DNA of 64,000 bases from Pelomonas sp047654805. Its GTDB lineage: Bacteria > Pseudomonadota > Gammaproteobacteria > Burkholderiales > Burkholderiaceae_C. The DNA lies in the NCBI RefSeq assembly GCF_047654805.1, contig NZ_JASGIV010000001.1:5580001-5644000 (forward strand). Direction: 5' to 3'. Shown here piece after piece: positions 1-7,326 of the stretch (positions within the stretch are counted from its first letter, which is position 1; the number at the start of each line of letters is the position of its first letter). The position numbers and the translations under genes are program-made. The notes under the pieces were generated by a model. That model did no database searches. It saw only the letters and a program-made list of their open reading frames with translations, and was not told the DNA's origin.

Positions 1-566
1 GTCAGAGGCATGCGCACCAGGAAGCACTCGCCACGGACCATGATCTGGGTGTACTTGAGGTCCGAGCGCAGGTGCTCAATCTCGCACAGCGCGAGGGGGA
101 AGATGCGACCGCGGTCACGCACGAGGATGCGGGACAGCGGTTGGGTTGACGGGCTGCCCAAGGCAACGAGGGCGGCAGCGCCGCGCTCCGCCGACGGAGC
201 AACAGCGGTAAGGGCCCGCTTGACCGCAGCAGTAAAGCGCGCTTCGGTGAAGGGCTTGAGGAGGTAGTCGAGTGCGTGCAGCTCGAATGCGGTCACCGCA
301 TGCTGGTCAAAGGCGGTCGTGAAAACCAGTGACGGCACGTGCTCGCCTGCATCAACCAGTTGACGAACTACCTCCAGGCCAGTCAGCTCCGGCATCTGGA
401 TGTCCATGAAAACCAGATCTGGGGCCAGCGCCCGGATGAGCTTCAGAGCTTCACGGCCGTTGGTGGCCTCACCGACAAGCAGCAAGTCAGGCGATGCACC
501 GATGAAGTCCCGCAGAGTCTCGCGAGCCAAAGGCTCGTCCTCGCAGACCAGGGCTCGAATGCTCAT
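1..566 (-). CDS. LytTR-family response regulator, 3' end outside window
   Basis: The reading frame opens at ATG 566 and runs off the left edge, so about 188 residues are visible. It begins with a CheY-like receiver: the acidic pair is in VCEDEP near residue 9, the phospho-acceptor Asp in FMDIQMPEL near residue 54, and the conserved Lys in LLKPF near residue 104. From about residue 145 a LytTR DNA-binding domain starts (ILVRDRGRIFPL, then a DLKYTQI segment). The start overlaps the stop of the upstream kinase gene as ATGA, so the two were translationally coupled. The kinase is now broken by an IS element, so this regulator has probably lost its cognate phosphodonor. Family is AlgR/LytR (known); target genes are unknown. 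Confidence 0.88.
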   Translation of the reverse strand, partial: MSIRALVCEDEPLARETLRDFIGASPDLLLVGEATNGREALKLIRALAPDLVFMDIQMPELTGLEVVRQLVDAGEHVPSLVFTTAFDQHAVTAFELHALDYLLKPFTEARFTAAVKRALTAVAPSAERGAAALVALGSPSTQPLSRILVRDRGRIFPLALCEIEHLRSDLKYTQIMVRGECFLVRMPL

Positions 567-1217
567 GTCGGCAGCCTCATTTCTACTTTGAAGCCGGCGC
601 CTGGCTTTGACGTCACGTCCAACAGTGCTTCATCGCCCCAACGCAGCTTCAACCGACGAGCGACCGTACGCAGTCCCAGCCCCTGCCCTTGGGGCAGGCC
701 ACCGGAAGGCGGCAGCCTTGCCCCGGGGCCGTCGTCGGCAACGGTGACCCTGAGTTCGCCTGCTTCACGGCGCACCAGCAGCCGAAGGGTCCCGGGTTCG
801 CTTCGTGGATTGAACGCGTGCTTGATGCTGTTCTCGACCAAGGGTTGCACTGATAGTGCCGGCACGGTCAATGCCATCACGTCGTCGTTGACCTGCCAGT
901 CGATGCGCAAGCGGTCCCCCAGCCTGATGGCCTCAAGGGCCAGGTACTGTTCAGTGAATGCCAACTCGTCGCGGAGCAGCACCTGGTCGTCGCCGCTGCG
1001 CTCGGTGTCCAGCAGGTAGCGGAGCATTTCGCTGAACATGAACAGCGCGTCCTCGGCTCGCCGCGCATCCTTTCGCACCAGCGCCAGGATGCTGTGGAGC
1101 GTGTTGAACAAGAAATGGGGATTCAGCTTGTTGCGAAGGGCCGCGAGCTCACTGCGGGCCAAGAGGGTCTGCGCCTGCGCTGCGGCCGCCGCCTCGGCCA
1201 CCCCCCGCGTCAGAATG
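563..1217 (-). pseudogene. Sensor histidine kinase (LytS/YehU type), C-terminal part cut off by IS element
   Basis: This piece encodes the His_kinase plus HATPase_c half of a LytS-like kinase. The phospho-acceptor box reads LNPHFLFNTLHS, the N-box VENSIKHAF, and the G-boxes are DDGPGARL and GQGLGLRT, all intact. The open frame continues on the minus strand into the IS3-family element, so no native start remains here. The membrane-bound first half of the same gene lies on the other side of the element at 2859-3369 in the same orientation. The TGA stop overlaps the start of the response regulator. Inference: one gene, split in two and probably inactive. Confidence 0.88.
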
Positions 1218-1230
1218 GTTGTCGCCCCGA
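1218..1230 (+). repeat. Left terminal inverted repeat of the IS3-family element
   Basis: GTTGTCGCCCCGA here matches the reverse complement of 2846-2858 (GTTGTCGCCTCGG) at the first nine bases and in the following CG. It lies about 40 bp upstream of the transposase start, as expected for an IS3-type left end. Confidence 0.7.
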
Positions 1231-1268
1231 TAGAACCGAAGAATTGGGGGTGACGATGAGAGAAGAAG

Positions 1269-1751
1269 TTGGCTCGATACGGACAAGCATTCAAGGATCG
1301 GGCGGTAGCGCGCATGCTGCCGCCGGAGAGCGCGCCGCCGGAGGTGGTGTCGCGTGAGATCGGCATCGGTGTGGACACGCTGGAGCGCTGGCGCGCGCAG
1401 TCGCTGTCCAAGCCGCTGCAAAAGCGCGAGTGGACGGCCGCCGCGCGGCTGGAGGCGGTGATCACGACCGCGGCCATGGACGAGGCCACGCGCAGCGCCT
1501 GGTGCCGCGAGAACGGCGTGTACCCGCAGCAATTGCTGCAGTGGCGCACCAGTGCGACGCAGGCCCTGGCCGCGCCCGAGGAGGCGCGCGCGAGCCCGTC
1601 GCAGACCCGCGAGGATCGGCGTCGCATCAAGGAGCTCGAGCGCGAAGTGCGCCGCAAAGACAAGGCCCTGGCGGAGACAGCAGCGCTGCTGGTACTTTCA
1701 AAAAAAACGGCGGCGATCTTCCAAAGAAACACGCAGGGCGAGGACGAATGA
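1269..1751 (+). CDS. IS3-family transposase OrfA
   Basis: 160 residues from a TTG start (reads ARYGQAFKDRAV after the initiator). The N-terminal part has a transposase_8-type helix-turn-helix (VVSREIGIGVDTLERWRAQ), followed by a second HTH-like stretch (ENGVYPQQLLQW) and a C-terminal coiled-coil or leucine-zipper region (RRRIKELEREVRRKDKALAETAALL), as is usual for the DNA-binding and dimerisation subunit. It ends in an ATGA overlap with orfB. A run of eight A at 1700-1707 near its 3' end should allow -1 frameshifting into the orfB frame. At 160 residues it is longer than many IS3 OrfA proteins of about 100, so it belongs to a subgroup with a double HTH. Confidence 0.88.
   Translation: MARYGQAFKDRAVARMLPPESAPPEVVSREIGIGVDTLERWRAQSLSKPLQKREWTAAARLEAVITTAAMDEATRSAWCRENGVYPQQLLQWRTSATQALAAPEEARASPSQTREDRRRIKELEREVRRKDKALAETAALLVLSKKTAAIFQRNTQGEDE
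1700..1707 (+). other. Putative -1 programmed frameshift site in IS3 orfA
   Basis: Eight consecutive A bases read as S-K-K-T in the orfA frame and as F-K-K-N in the -1 frame, which is the orfB frame and stays open from before this point to the orfB stop. A_AAA_AAA heptamers of this kind drive OrfAB fusion synthesis in many IS3-family elements (established). Its use here is inferred. Confidence 0.65.
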
Positions 1752-2845
1752 TCGGCCTCGAAGATCGCCAAGAACATGCCCGCAACATTGAAGTCGCGCG
1801 CCGAGCCGGAGCCCGGCTTCACCAGGCCTGCGAGGTGGTGGGTATCACCGCACGCACCCTGCAGCGCTGGAATGCTCACCAGGGCCTCGAAACGGGCGAT
1901 GGCAGGCCCGCAGCGATGCGCCCGGTGCCCGCGCATGCGCTGACCGAAGCCGAGCGCGCCGAGGTCCTGCGCGTGGCCAACGAGCCGCGCTTCGCCGACA
2001 TGCCGCCGGCGCGCATCGTGCCGATGCTGGCTGACGAGGGCGTGTACATCGCCAGCGAATCCACCTTCGCACGCGTGCTGCGCGCCCAGGGCCAGATGCG
2101 CCATCGAGGGCGGGCTAAGGCGCCGCGCAAGAGCCGGCCGCCGACCACGCACATCGCCACCGCGCCGCGACAGCTGTGGTGCTGGGATATGACGTTCCTG
2201 CCCACGCAGGTCGTCGGGCGCTGGTTCTTCCTGTACCTGATCCTGGACGTCTACAGCCGCAAGATCGTGGGCTTCGAGGTGCATGAGGAGGACGACAGCG
2301 ATCACGCCGCGCGGCTCGTGCAGCGCACCGCGTTGGCGGAGGGCATCCATGCCCTGCCGCGCGACGACAGGCCCGTCCTGCACGGCGACAACGGCGCCAC
2401 GCTCAAGGCCACCACGGTGCTGGCGATGCTGTGGTGGCTGGGCGTGAAGCCCTCGTACTCCCGTCCTCGCGTGAGCGATGACAACGCCTTCGTGGAGTCG
2501 TTGTTCCGCACGGCCAAATACCGGCCGGAGTTCCCGGACAAGGGCTTCGCCGACCTCGGCGCCGCGCGCGAATGGGCGCGCGAGTTCGTGCATTGGTACA
2601 ACTACGACCACCGTCATAGCGGCATCCGCTACGTGAGCCCGGCGCAGCGCCACGACGGCGCGGACGTTGCGCTCCTCGCGGCCCGGCACGACGTGTATCA
2701 CAAGGCCCGAAAGCGCAACCCGGCGCGCTGGTCAGGCCGCACGCGGGACTGGTCGCACATCGCGGCCGTCACGCTCAACCCAGAACGCGACTCTGTCGTC
2801 GCTGCGACCCGGCGCAGCAAGGATAGTCAGCCATTGGCTGCATAA
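1748..2845 (+). CDS. IS3-family transposase OrfB (DDE integrase core)
   Basis: 365 residues when started at ATG 1748, which overlaps the orfA stop; it can also be made as an OrfAB fusion. An N-terminal HTH_21-like region (LHQACEVVGITARTLQRW) precedes a retroviral-integrase-type catalytic core. The DDE triad is visible: first Asp in CWDMTFLPT, second Asp in LHGDNGATLK, and Glu in DNAFVESLFR, with exactly 35 residues between the second Asp and the Glu. The C-terminal YNYDHRHSGI motif is typical of the family. All catalytic residues are present, so the element may still be active. Confidence 0.92.
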   Translation: MIGLEDRQEHARNIEVARRAGARLHQACEVVGITARTLQRWNAHQGLETGDGRPAAMRPVPAHALTEAERAEVLRVANEPRFADMPPARIVPMLADEGVYIASESTFARVLRAQGQMRHRGRAKAPRKSRPPTTHIATAPRQLWCWDMTFLPTQVVGRWFFLYLILDVYSRKIVGFEVHEEDDSDHAARLVQRTALAEGIHALPRDDRPVLHGDNGATLKATTVLAMLWWLGVKPSYSRPRVSDDNAFVESLFRTAKYRPEFPDKGFADLGAAREWAREFVHWYNYDHRHSGIRYVSPAQRHDGADVALLAARHDVYHKARKRNPARWSGRTRDWSHIAAVTLNPERDSVVAATRRSKDSQPLAA

Positions 2846-2858
2846 CCGAGGCGACAAC
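2846..2858 (-). repeat. Right terminal inverted repeat of the IS3-family element
   Basis: This is the partner of 1218-1230 and lies directly after the orfB stop codon at 2843-2845. The arrangement is typical of a compact IS3 element. Confidence 0.7.
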
Positions 2859-3369
2859 TAGATTGACGCGCGCCGGCCATGGCACGGCGCACGGCACGGT
2901 AGGCGCTGAATCCTCCCGCAGCTGCTGCGTAGGCGAGCATGCCGAACTCCATCTGCCATATGAACCAGTTCGAGCGGGCGCGCTCGGCCCCAGAGACGCC
3001 GCTCTCGATGGCGATCCAAAGCCAGAGGAGGCCGTACCAAACAAAGACGAAGAGGACCGACAAGACGGCGTGCGAAGCAACCTGTCGAATAGCGCTTAGA
3101 CGGTGAGCTTCCATCCATCCTGTGACGGGCCACAACAGCAACAGCAAAGTGAACTGCGGGCCCATGTTGCGCAAGGTGCCGTGCAGTGCGCTCGACAAGT
3201 TGAAACCGCGCTCCCATACCCCGTCGGTCTCGACAGCGACGAGATAGATCAGCAGCACGGGCAGCCACGCCAAGGCGTAGATGCGAAGAACTTCGGGTGG
3301 CGGCGTCCAGAATGTCCAAGATGGGCGCATTGCTTCATTGTTGTGGAAATGCCGCGATGAGCGGCTCAT
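2859..3369 (-). pseudogene. Sensor histidine kinase, N-terminal membrane part cut off by IS element
   Basis: The gene starts at ATG 3369, overlapping the stop of the upstream gene as ATGA, and reads about 170 residues before entering IS sequence. Four hydrophobic segments are visible (IYALAWLPVLLIYLVAV, FTLLLLLWPVTGW, VLSVLFVFVWYGLLWLW, EFGMLAYAAAAGGF), giving a four-helix membrane sensor with no obvious periplasmic domain. The frame then breaks at the IS right end. Its catalytic half is at 563-1217. Upstream gene, kinase and regulator once formed a three-gene operon. Confidence 0.85.
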
Positions 3370-3890
3370 GCGTCGACCCGCCTCAGCTCATAGGCGTTGC
3401 GGAAGATTTCCTGGCCATCGCCGCTGACGTCGACCTTGGTCAGTTGTAGTGCCTGCTGGGAGCTGACCAATTGCTGGCGGTGGACCTTGCCATTGGCCGG
3501 CTGGGTGAGGGTGATGGAGTTTCCAGCGTCTGTGCGCGATGCGCTTGCAATGACGTAGGCGCTGCGCTCCTCCTTGTCTGTTCCAGATACCCAGACCATT
3601 TCGCGCTTGGCAAAGTCAAACAGCCAGCGGTCGTAGGAATACACCTGCTTGCTTGGGCCGTCGTCAAACAAGAATGACAGGCTAACGCTCATGGGGCCCA
3701 TGAGCGAAGCGTTCACGCGGCAGGGCAGCTTGACCAGCCGATCCGGCTTGCTCCAGTCACGATAGGTGAGCGTGCCGCTCCAAGTGCCCGGTATGAAACG
3801 AAGCAACTCTTGTGGCGGCGGGTCATACAGCGCGAAGACATCCGTTGCGGCTGTAGTGGCGAGCAGGCATAGAAAAGAACGACGCAGCAT
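3366..3890 (-). CDS. Secreted hypothetical protein upstream of the sensor kinase
   Basis: 174 residues from ATG 3890, which is preceded by a good GAGGAG ribosome binding site; a further upstream ATG at 3911 lacks one. The N-terminus (MLRRSFLCLLATTAATDVFA) looks like a signal peptide. The mature part is rich in beta-strand patterns (GTWSGTLTYRDW, VSLSFLFDDG, YVIASASRTDAG, SITLTQPANG), as in small lipocalin-like or eight-stranded barrel proteins, but I recognise no named family. It overlaps the kinase start, so it is the first gene of the kinase-regulator operon and may be a periplasmic accessory or sensed component. Function is not assigned. Confidence 0.7.
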   Translation of the reverse strand: MLRRSFLCLLATTAATDVFALYDPPPQELLRFIPGTWSGTLTYRDWSKPDRLVKLPCRVNASLMGPMSVSLSFLFDDGPSKQVYSYDRWLFDFAKREMVWVSGTDKEERSAYVIASASRTDAGNSITLTQPANGKVHRQQLVSSQQALQLTKVDVSGDGQEIFRNAYELRRVDA

Positions 3891-3911
3891 GGGGGGCTCC
3901 TCGGTTGCCAA

Positions 3912-4144
3912 TGTGGCTCCGGATGGGGCTGTGCTGCCAGGTCGCGCGACGGATTGATGGCGCGAGTAGATGAATTGACGGAATCCGGATTTGGCGGCCT
4001 TTCACGGGTGGCCTCGAGTGGCTGTCGGTTTGCGCTGAACCCAAAACCGAAAAACGGCGTCGATCAGTCACTTAGCTCCGGCCGAGCCAGCGAGGTTTGA
4101 ACCCCTGTCTCACTCAACTTTGAACTATCGGTTTTTCGTTGCAT
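3912..4144. other. Non-coding stretch upstream of the secreted-protein/kinase operon
   Basis: There is no convincing ORF. The stretch should hold the promoter of the leftward operon that starts at 3890. At its right side it contains the first copy of a direct repeat described at 4114-4162. No other feature was seen. Confidence 0.4.
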
Positions 4145-4162
4145 TCAACGTTGAACTTTCGG
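4114..4162. repeat. Pair of 18-bp direct repeats containing a palindrome
   Basis: TCAACTTTGAACTATCGG (4114-4131) and TCAACGTTGAACTTTCGG (4145-4162) match at 16 of 18 positions with a 31-bp period, about three helix turns. The second copy contains the perfect palindrome TTCAACGTTGAA. Spacing and symmetry suggest a tandem protein-binding site, but no regulator is known for it. It overlaps the end of the coding remnant at 4145-4407. Confidence 0.4.
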
Positions 4163-4407
4163 CGCCGGAGCCGCATCGACCTGCTGACCATTGACGTAGA
4201 CCACGCCATCACGCGCCTCGATAAGCATGTCGCCCCACTGGCTGCTCCAGACGTAGCGAAGTACGCCCTCGGTGGCAAGGTCCAGGTCGGTTTGCGGGGA
4301 GCGGTCCTGCCGAAGCAGGATTTGCGGCAACAAGGGCGCGTTCATGGCGAAGGCTCGCATCCAGCGTTCCAGGATACGCCGCAGGCTCAAGATGGCACGA
4401 CAGGCTC
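4145..4407 (-). pseudogene. 3' fragment of an unknown gene interrupted by the IS21-family element
   Basis: In the minus direction an open frame leaves the IS21 left end and encodes a protein-like tail (RAILSLRRILERWM, APLLPQILLRQD, WGDMLIEARDGVVYVNG) ending at TGA 4145. No start exists outside the IS. A plausible 5' part lies across the element at 7004-7274 in the same orientation. After removal of one target-duplication copy the two frames differ by one base, so either the gene was already frameshifted or these are remnants of two genes. I do not recognise the family. Confidence 0.4.
4401..4407. repeat. Target-site duplication, left copy
   Basis: CAGGCTC directly abuts the left IS21 terminus and is repeated at 7004-7010 on the other side. 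Confidence 0.8.
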
Positions 4408-4562
4408 CCCCGGCGGCCACCCAAAGTGCCCCACTTATGGCCACTCAAACTGCTCCACCCGGCCGGGGTGAATTGACCCGCTGAGCACGGTCGGTCAGGC
4501 GCCTCAGCCCTGACGAAGGCAGGACGTAACTTCCCGCCCCTCGACAGAGGGGGATTCACGAG

Positions 4563-6176
4563 GTGAACGTCTTGAAGCCGCATCTACAAACCACGATCTG
4601 GACGCTCCTGCGCGCGGGCAACAGCCAGCGCGAGATCGAGCGCCGAACCGGCATCTCCCGCCACACGATCCGCGACTACGCCAAGCGCTTCGCGGCGCAA
4701 GCGGATCCGCCCCAGGAATCAAACTGCCCCGGGGTGGCCACCGGCTCTGAGGCTGGCTCACCCAGTCAAACTGCTCCACCCCGGCCACCGGCTTTGCCAC
4801 AGGGCGCAACCTCGGCGGCGTCGCTGTGCGAGCCCCATCGCACCTTTGTCGAAGCGCAGCTGCGCCTAGGCCGCAACGCCGTGGCCATCTACCAGGAGTT
4901 GGTGGACGAACACGGCTTTGCCGGCCGGTACAACTCCGTCAAGCGCTTCGTCGCTCGATTGCGGGTGCACGCTCCTGAGCAGTTCGACCGACTGAGCTTC
5001 GCACCGGGCGAGGAGATGCAGGTCGACTACGGCGAGGGCGCGCCCACGCTCGTGCCGGGCACGAACCGCTACCGCAAGCCGCGGCTGTTCGTGGCGACGC
5101 TGCGCTACTCGCGGCGCAGCTATCGGCGTGTGGTGTGGGTGTCGAGCCAGCAGGTCTGGGCCGAGCTGCACGAGCAGGCCTGGCGGTACTTCGGCGGCTC
5201 ATGCCGCTACGTGGTGCTGGACAACCTCAAGGAAGGCGTGATCAAGCCTGACTTGTACGAGCCCGAACTCAATGCCGTGTACGCCGCCACGCTGGCGCAC
5301 TACGAGGTGGTGGCAGACCCGGCTCGGGTGCGTGACCCCAACCGCAAAGGTACCGTCGAGAACGCGATCGGTCACACCCAAGGCACGGCCTTGAAAGGCA
5401 AGCGCTTCCAGACCTTGGAGGCGCAGAACGAGTACCTGGAGCACTGGGAGACGAAGTGGGCGGCGCCACGCATCCACGGCGCGGAGCGCCGCCAGGTGCA
5501 GGCGATGTTCGAGGAGGAGCGGGCGCATCTGCAGCCGTTGCCGCCGCTCCCGATGCAGTACTTCCGCGACGAGCAGCGCACCGTCTGCGACGACGGCTGC
5601 ATCCAGGTGGCCCACAGCAGCTACGCCGCGCGTCCCGCGGCCATTGGCACCAAGGTGTTGGTGCGCATCTTCGAGCGGCGCCTGGAGATCCGCGATCTCA
5701 AGACCCAGGCGCTGCTTCGCACGCACACGAAGGCCGAGCGCCCCGGCACGGTGGTGCTGCCAAACGACGAGCGGGTCTTCAATCCCTCTCGACAGACGCG
5801 TCAGATCCTCGCCCAAGCCCAGGCCATTGGCGCCGATGCCGAGCGGCTGTGCCAGCTGCTGTTCAGCATCGAGGGCCGCGTCGGCCAGCGCAAGCTGTGG
5901 GGCATCGTGCACCTGGCCGAGCGTCATCCACGGCAGCTCGTCAACGCCGCGTGCGCCCAGGCGCTGGACGACGGCGTCTACAGCTATCGCCACGTCAAGC
6001 TCGTCACAGAGCAGCGGGTGGCGCTGGCACTGAAGCGTCTGGAGCAAATGGCGCCCAACGCAGACGCCTGCGACGGACTACCCACGCAGTCGCACGCCCT
6101 CATCCGCAGTCCTCACGAGTACGGCGAGCTGTTCGCCAAATCCGCCGCCGCCAATCAAGGAGACCTCCTCGCATGA
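4563..6176 (+). CDS. istA: IS21-family transposase IstA
   Basis: 537 residues from a GTG start. The N-terminal HTH (SQREIERRTGISRHTIRDYAKRF, about residues 21-43) is followed by a Pro/Gly-rich linker and an rve-type DDE core: first Asp in MQVDYGEGAP (Asp155), second in VVLDNLKEGV, Glu in KGTVENAIGHTQ. The C-terminal part contains the usual Mu-transposase-like beta barrel (VAHSSYAARPAAIGTKVLVRIFERRLEI). The linker at about residues 52-78 is encoded by DNA that repeats the terminal binding motif of the element. The stop overlaps the istB start as ATGA. IstA performs strand transfer and works with the IstB ATPase. Confidence 0.93.
   Translation: MNVLKPHLQTTIWTLLRAGNSQREIERRTGISRHTIRDYAKRFAAQADPPQESNCPGVATGSEAGSPSQTAPPRPPALPQGATSAASLCEPHRTFVEAQLRLGRNAVAIYQELVDEHGFAGRYNSVKRFVARLRVHAPEQFDRLSFAPGEEMQVDYGEGAPTLVPGTNRYRKPRLFVATLRYSRRSYRRVVWVSSQQVWAELHEQAWRYFGGSCRYVVLDNLKEGVIKPDLYEPELNAVYAATLAHYEVVADPARVRDPNRKGTVENAIGHTQGTALKGKRFQTLEAQNEYLEHWETKWAAPRIHGAERRQVQAMFEEERAHLQPLPPLPMQYFRDEQRTVCDDGCIQVAHSSYAARPAAIGTKVLVRIFERRLEIRDLKTQALLRTHTKAERPGTVVLPNDERVFNPSRQTRQILAQAQAIGADAERLCQLLFSIEGRVGQRKLWGIVHLAERHPRQLVNAACAQALDDGVYSYRHVKLVTEQRVALALKRLEQMAPNADACDGLPTQSHALIRSPHEYGELFAKSAAANQGDLLA
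4719..4786 (+). repeat. Two copies of the IS21 end motif inside istA
   Basis: TCAAACTGCCCCGGGGTGGC at 4719 and TCAAACTGCTCCACCCCGGC at 4766 closely match the subterminal left-end copy TCAAACTGCTCCACCCGGCC at 4445 and, inverted, the right-end copies at 6954-6996. They are 47 bp apart and lie in the variable linker of IstA, so protein function tolerates them. Confidence 0.6.
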
Positions 6177-6937
6177 ACACGCAAGACATCGAGAACACGC
6201 TGCGCAAGCTGCGCCTGTCGGGCATGGCCCAGACTCTGCAAACCCGCGTCATGCAGGCCCAGGCCGCGCAGGAGCCGTTCTTGGACACACTGACCGCACT
6301 GCTGCAGGACGAGCTGGACCGTCGCCGCAGCCGCCTCATGGCACGCCGCTTCAAGCTCTCCGGCCTGGACGAGAAGCTGTCGCTGGCGGACTTCGACTGG
6401 CGCTTCAACCCGAAGCTGCCGCGCGGCGCCTGCTTCGAGCTGCACAGCTTGAAGTTCATTGCCGAAGGCAACAACGCGCTGCTGGTCGGCAAGCCCGGCA
6501 CGGGCAAGAGCCACATCGCAAAGGCGGTGGCCTACCAGGCTACCTTGCAGGGCTACGACGTTGCCTACGTCGAAGCCGACGCGGTCATGGCCCGCCACGC
6601 TCTCGCGGAGCCCGACGAACGCGCCCGGCTGCTCAAGGGCTGGGTGGCAGCGGATCTGCTGCTGTTGGACGATCTGTTCCTGGCCCGCAAGATTGGCGAG
6701 CACGCCGCGGAGCTGCTGCAGACGCTGGTCCATCAGCGCTACAAGCTGCGCCGCTCCATCGTCATCACGTCCAACCGGATCGTCCAGGACTGGGGCCGCT
6801 ACCTTGGCGACGCCACCATGGCCACAACCATCCTGGACCGCCTCATGCATCGCTGCGCGATGCTCGAGTTCGAGGGCAAGAGCTACCGGCTGAAGGAGGC
6901 GTCCGCGCGCCTGGTCATGACCTCAGACCCCACATAA
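6173..6937 (+). CDS. istB: IS21-family transposition helper ATPase IstB
   Basis: 254 residues from ATG 6173, overlapping the istA stop. An N-terminal helical IstB-type domain (MNTQDIENTLRKLRLSGMAQ) precedes a DnaA/DnaC-like AAA+ core with Walker A GKPGTGKSH (near residue 105), Walker B LLLLDDLF and sensor motif IVITSNR. Length and motifs match the family. IstB assembles as an AAA+ oligomer on DNA and activates IstA for target selection (established for IS21). Translation is coupled to istA. Confidence 0.94.
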   Translation: MNTQDIENTLRKLRLSGMAQTLQTRVMQAQAAQEPFLDTLTALLQDELDRRRSRLMARRFKLSGLDEKLSLADFDWRFNPKLPRGACFELHSLKFIAEGNNALLVGKPGTGKSHIAKAVAYQATLQGYDVAYVEADAVMARHALAEPDERARLLKGWVAADLLLLDDLFLARKIGEHAAELLQTLVHQRYKLRRSIVITSNRIVQDWGRYLGDATMATTILDRLMHRCAMLEFEGKSYRLKEASARLVMTSDPT

Positions 6938-7003
6938 TTCCCTCGTCCTGCCCGGAGCAGTTTGGGTGGCCACGAGTGGAGCAGTTTGGGGTGGCCATCG
7001 GGG

Positions 7004-7010
7004 CAGGCTC
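7004..7010. repeat. Target-site duplication, right copy
   Basis: CAGGCTC directly follows the right IS21 terminus and is identical to 4401-4407. This fixes both ends of the element. Confidence 0.8.
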
Positions 7011-7274
7011 GGCATGGCGGCAGAGCCAGGAGAAATACGAGGTATTGCCCAGTGGCCTGCCGTAGCGCTGCTTCTTGAACGTCAGGCGCACACGCCCAAC
7101 CCGTGCTGCGTCGATCTCAACGCACATCTCGTCGTCGAGCGCACAGGCCGGATCTGGCAGGGATTTGCTGGCCTTTGCGATGTACTGACCGGGCACCCGG
7201 GACAAGATGCCGTTATCAGCGCGGGCCAATCGTGGCGACCGGCCACGGTCGAGAGCTTCCGTCATGCTCCCCAT
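7004..7274 (-). pseudogene. 5' fragment of an unknown gene interrupted by the IS21-family element
   Basis: From ATG 7274 (another in-frame ATG at 7265) the minus strand reads GSMTEALDRGRSPRLARADN, ALDDEMCVEIDAARVGRVRL and TFKKQRYGRPLGNTSYFSWL before it hits the IS right end. The composition looks coding, and the frame is closed only inside the IS. The likely continuation is at 4145-4407, but with a one-base frame mismatch. No domain is recognised. It lies behind the hairpin at 7283-7311, so it was probably its own transcription unit. Confidence 0.4.
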
Positions 7275-7282
7275 GGTGTCTT

Positions 7283-7311
7283 GGACCAGGCTCACCAAGT
7301 GAGCCTGGTCC
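7283..7311 (-). terminator. Perfect 13-bp hairpin behind a secreted-protein gene
   Basis: GGACCAGGCTCAC and GTGAGCCTGGTCC pair perfectly around a CAA loop. The hairpin starts 15 bp after the stop of the leftward gene at 7327. No U-tract follows, so termination is inferred from position and stability rather than from a canonical signal. An mRNA-stabilising 3' hairpin is the alternative. Confidence 0.5.
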
Positions 7312-7326
7312 GAAGCCCGACTGCCC

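Larger units (their letters stand above)
1218..2858 (+). mobile_element. IS3-family insertion sequence inside a sensor kinase gene
   Basis: The element is about 1.64 kb, with two overlapping transposase ORFs and imperfect terminal inverted repeats: the left end and the reverse complement of the right end both begin GTTGTCGCC and match at 12 of 13 positions. The exact ends are uncertain by 1-2 bases, because IS3 elements usually begin with TG. I could not find a perfect 3-5 bp target duplication; the flanks CAGAATG and TAGATTG are only similar. Joining the flanks puts the two kinase halves in frame if a 2- or 5-bp duplication is removed. The element lies antisense to the gene it interrupts. 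Confidence 0.88.
4408..7003 (+). mobile_element. IS21-family insertion sequence (istA-istB)
   Basis: 2,596 bp flanked by identical CAGGCTC copies at 4401-4407 and 7004-7010, a 7-bp target duplication. The termini are inverted: CCCCGGCGGCCACCC at the left and CCCCGATGGCCACCC as the reverse complement of the right. Each end carries two tandem copies of a roughly 20-bp motif close to GGCCACCCAAACTGCTCC, the multiple end-binding arrangement known for IS21. It encodes IstA and IstB with a translational overlap. Both genes look intact, so the element may be mobile. Confidence 0.93.

Noticed and set aside
563..2701. A single long minus-strand frame of about 712 codons starting in the IS3 element and ending with the kinase C-terminus
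   Set aside because: Its first 450 codons are antisense to the transposase genes and not protein-like. Only the part below 1217 is the true kinase fragment.
1211..2865. Target-site duplication of the IS3 element
   Set aside because: CAGAATG and TAGATTG match at only 5 of 7 positions, and no 3-5 bp identical pair abuts the ends.
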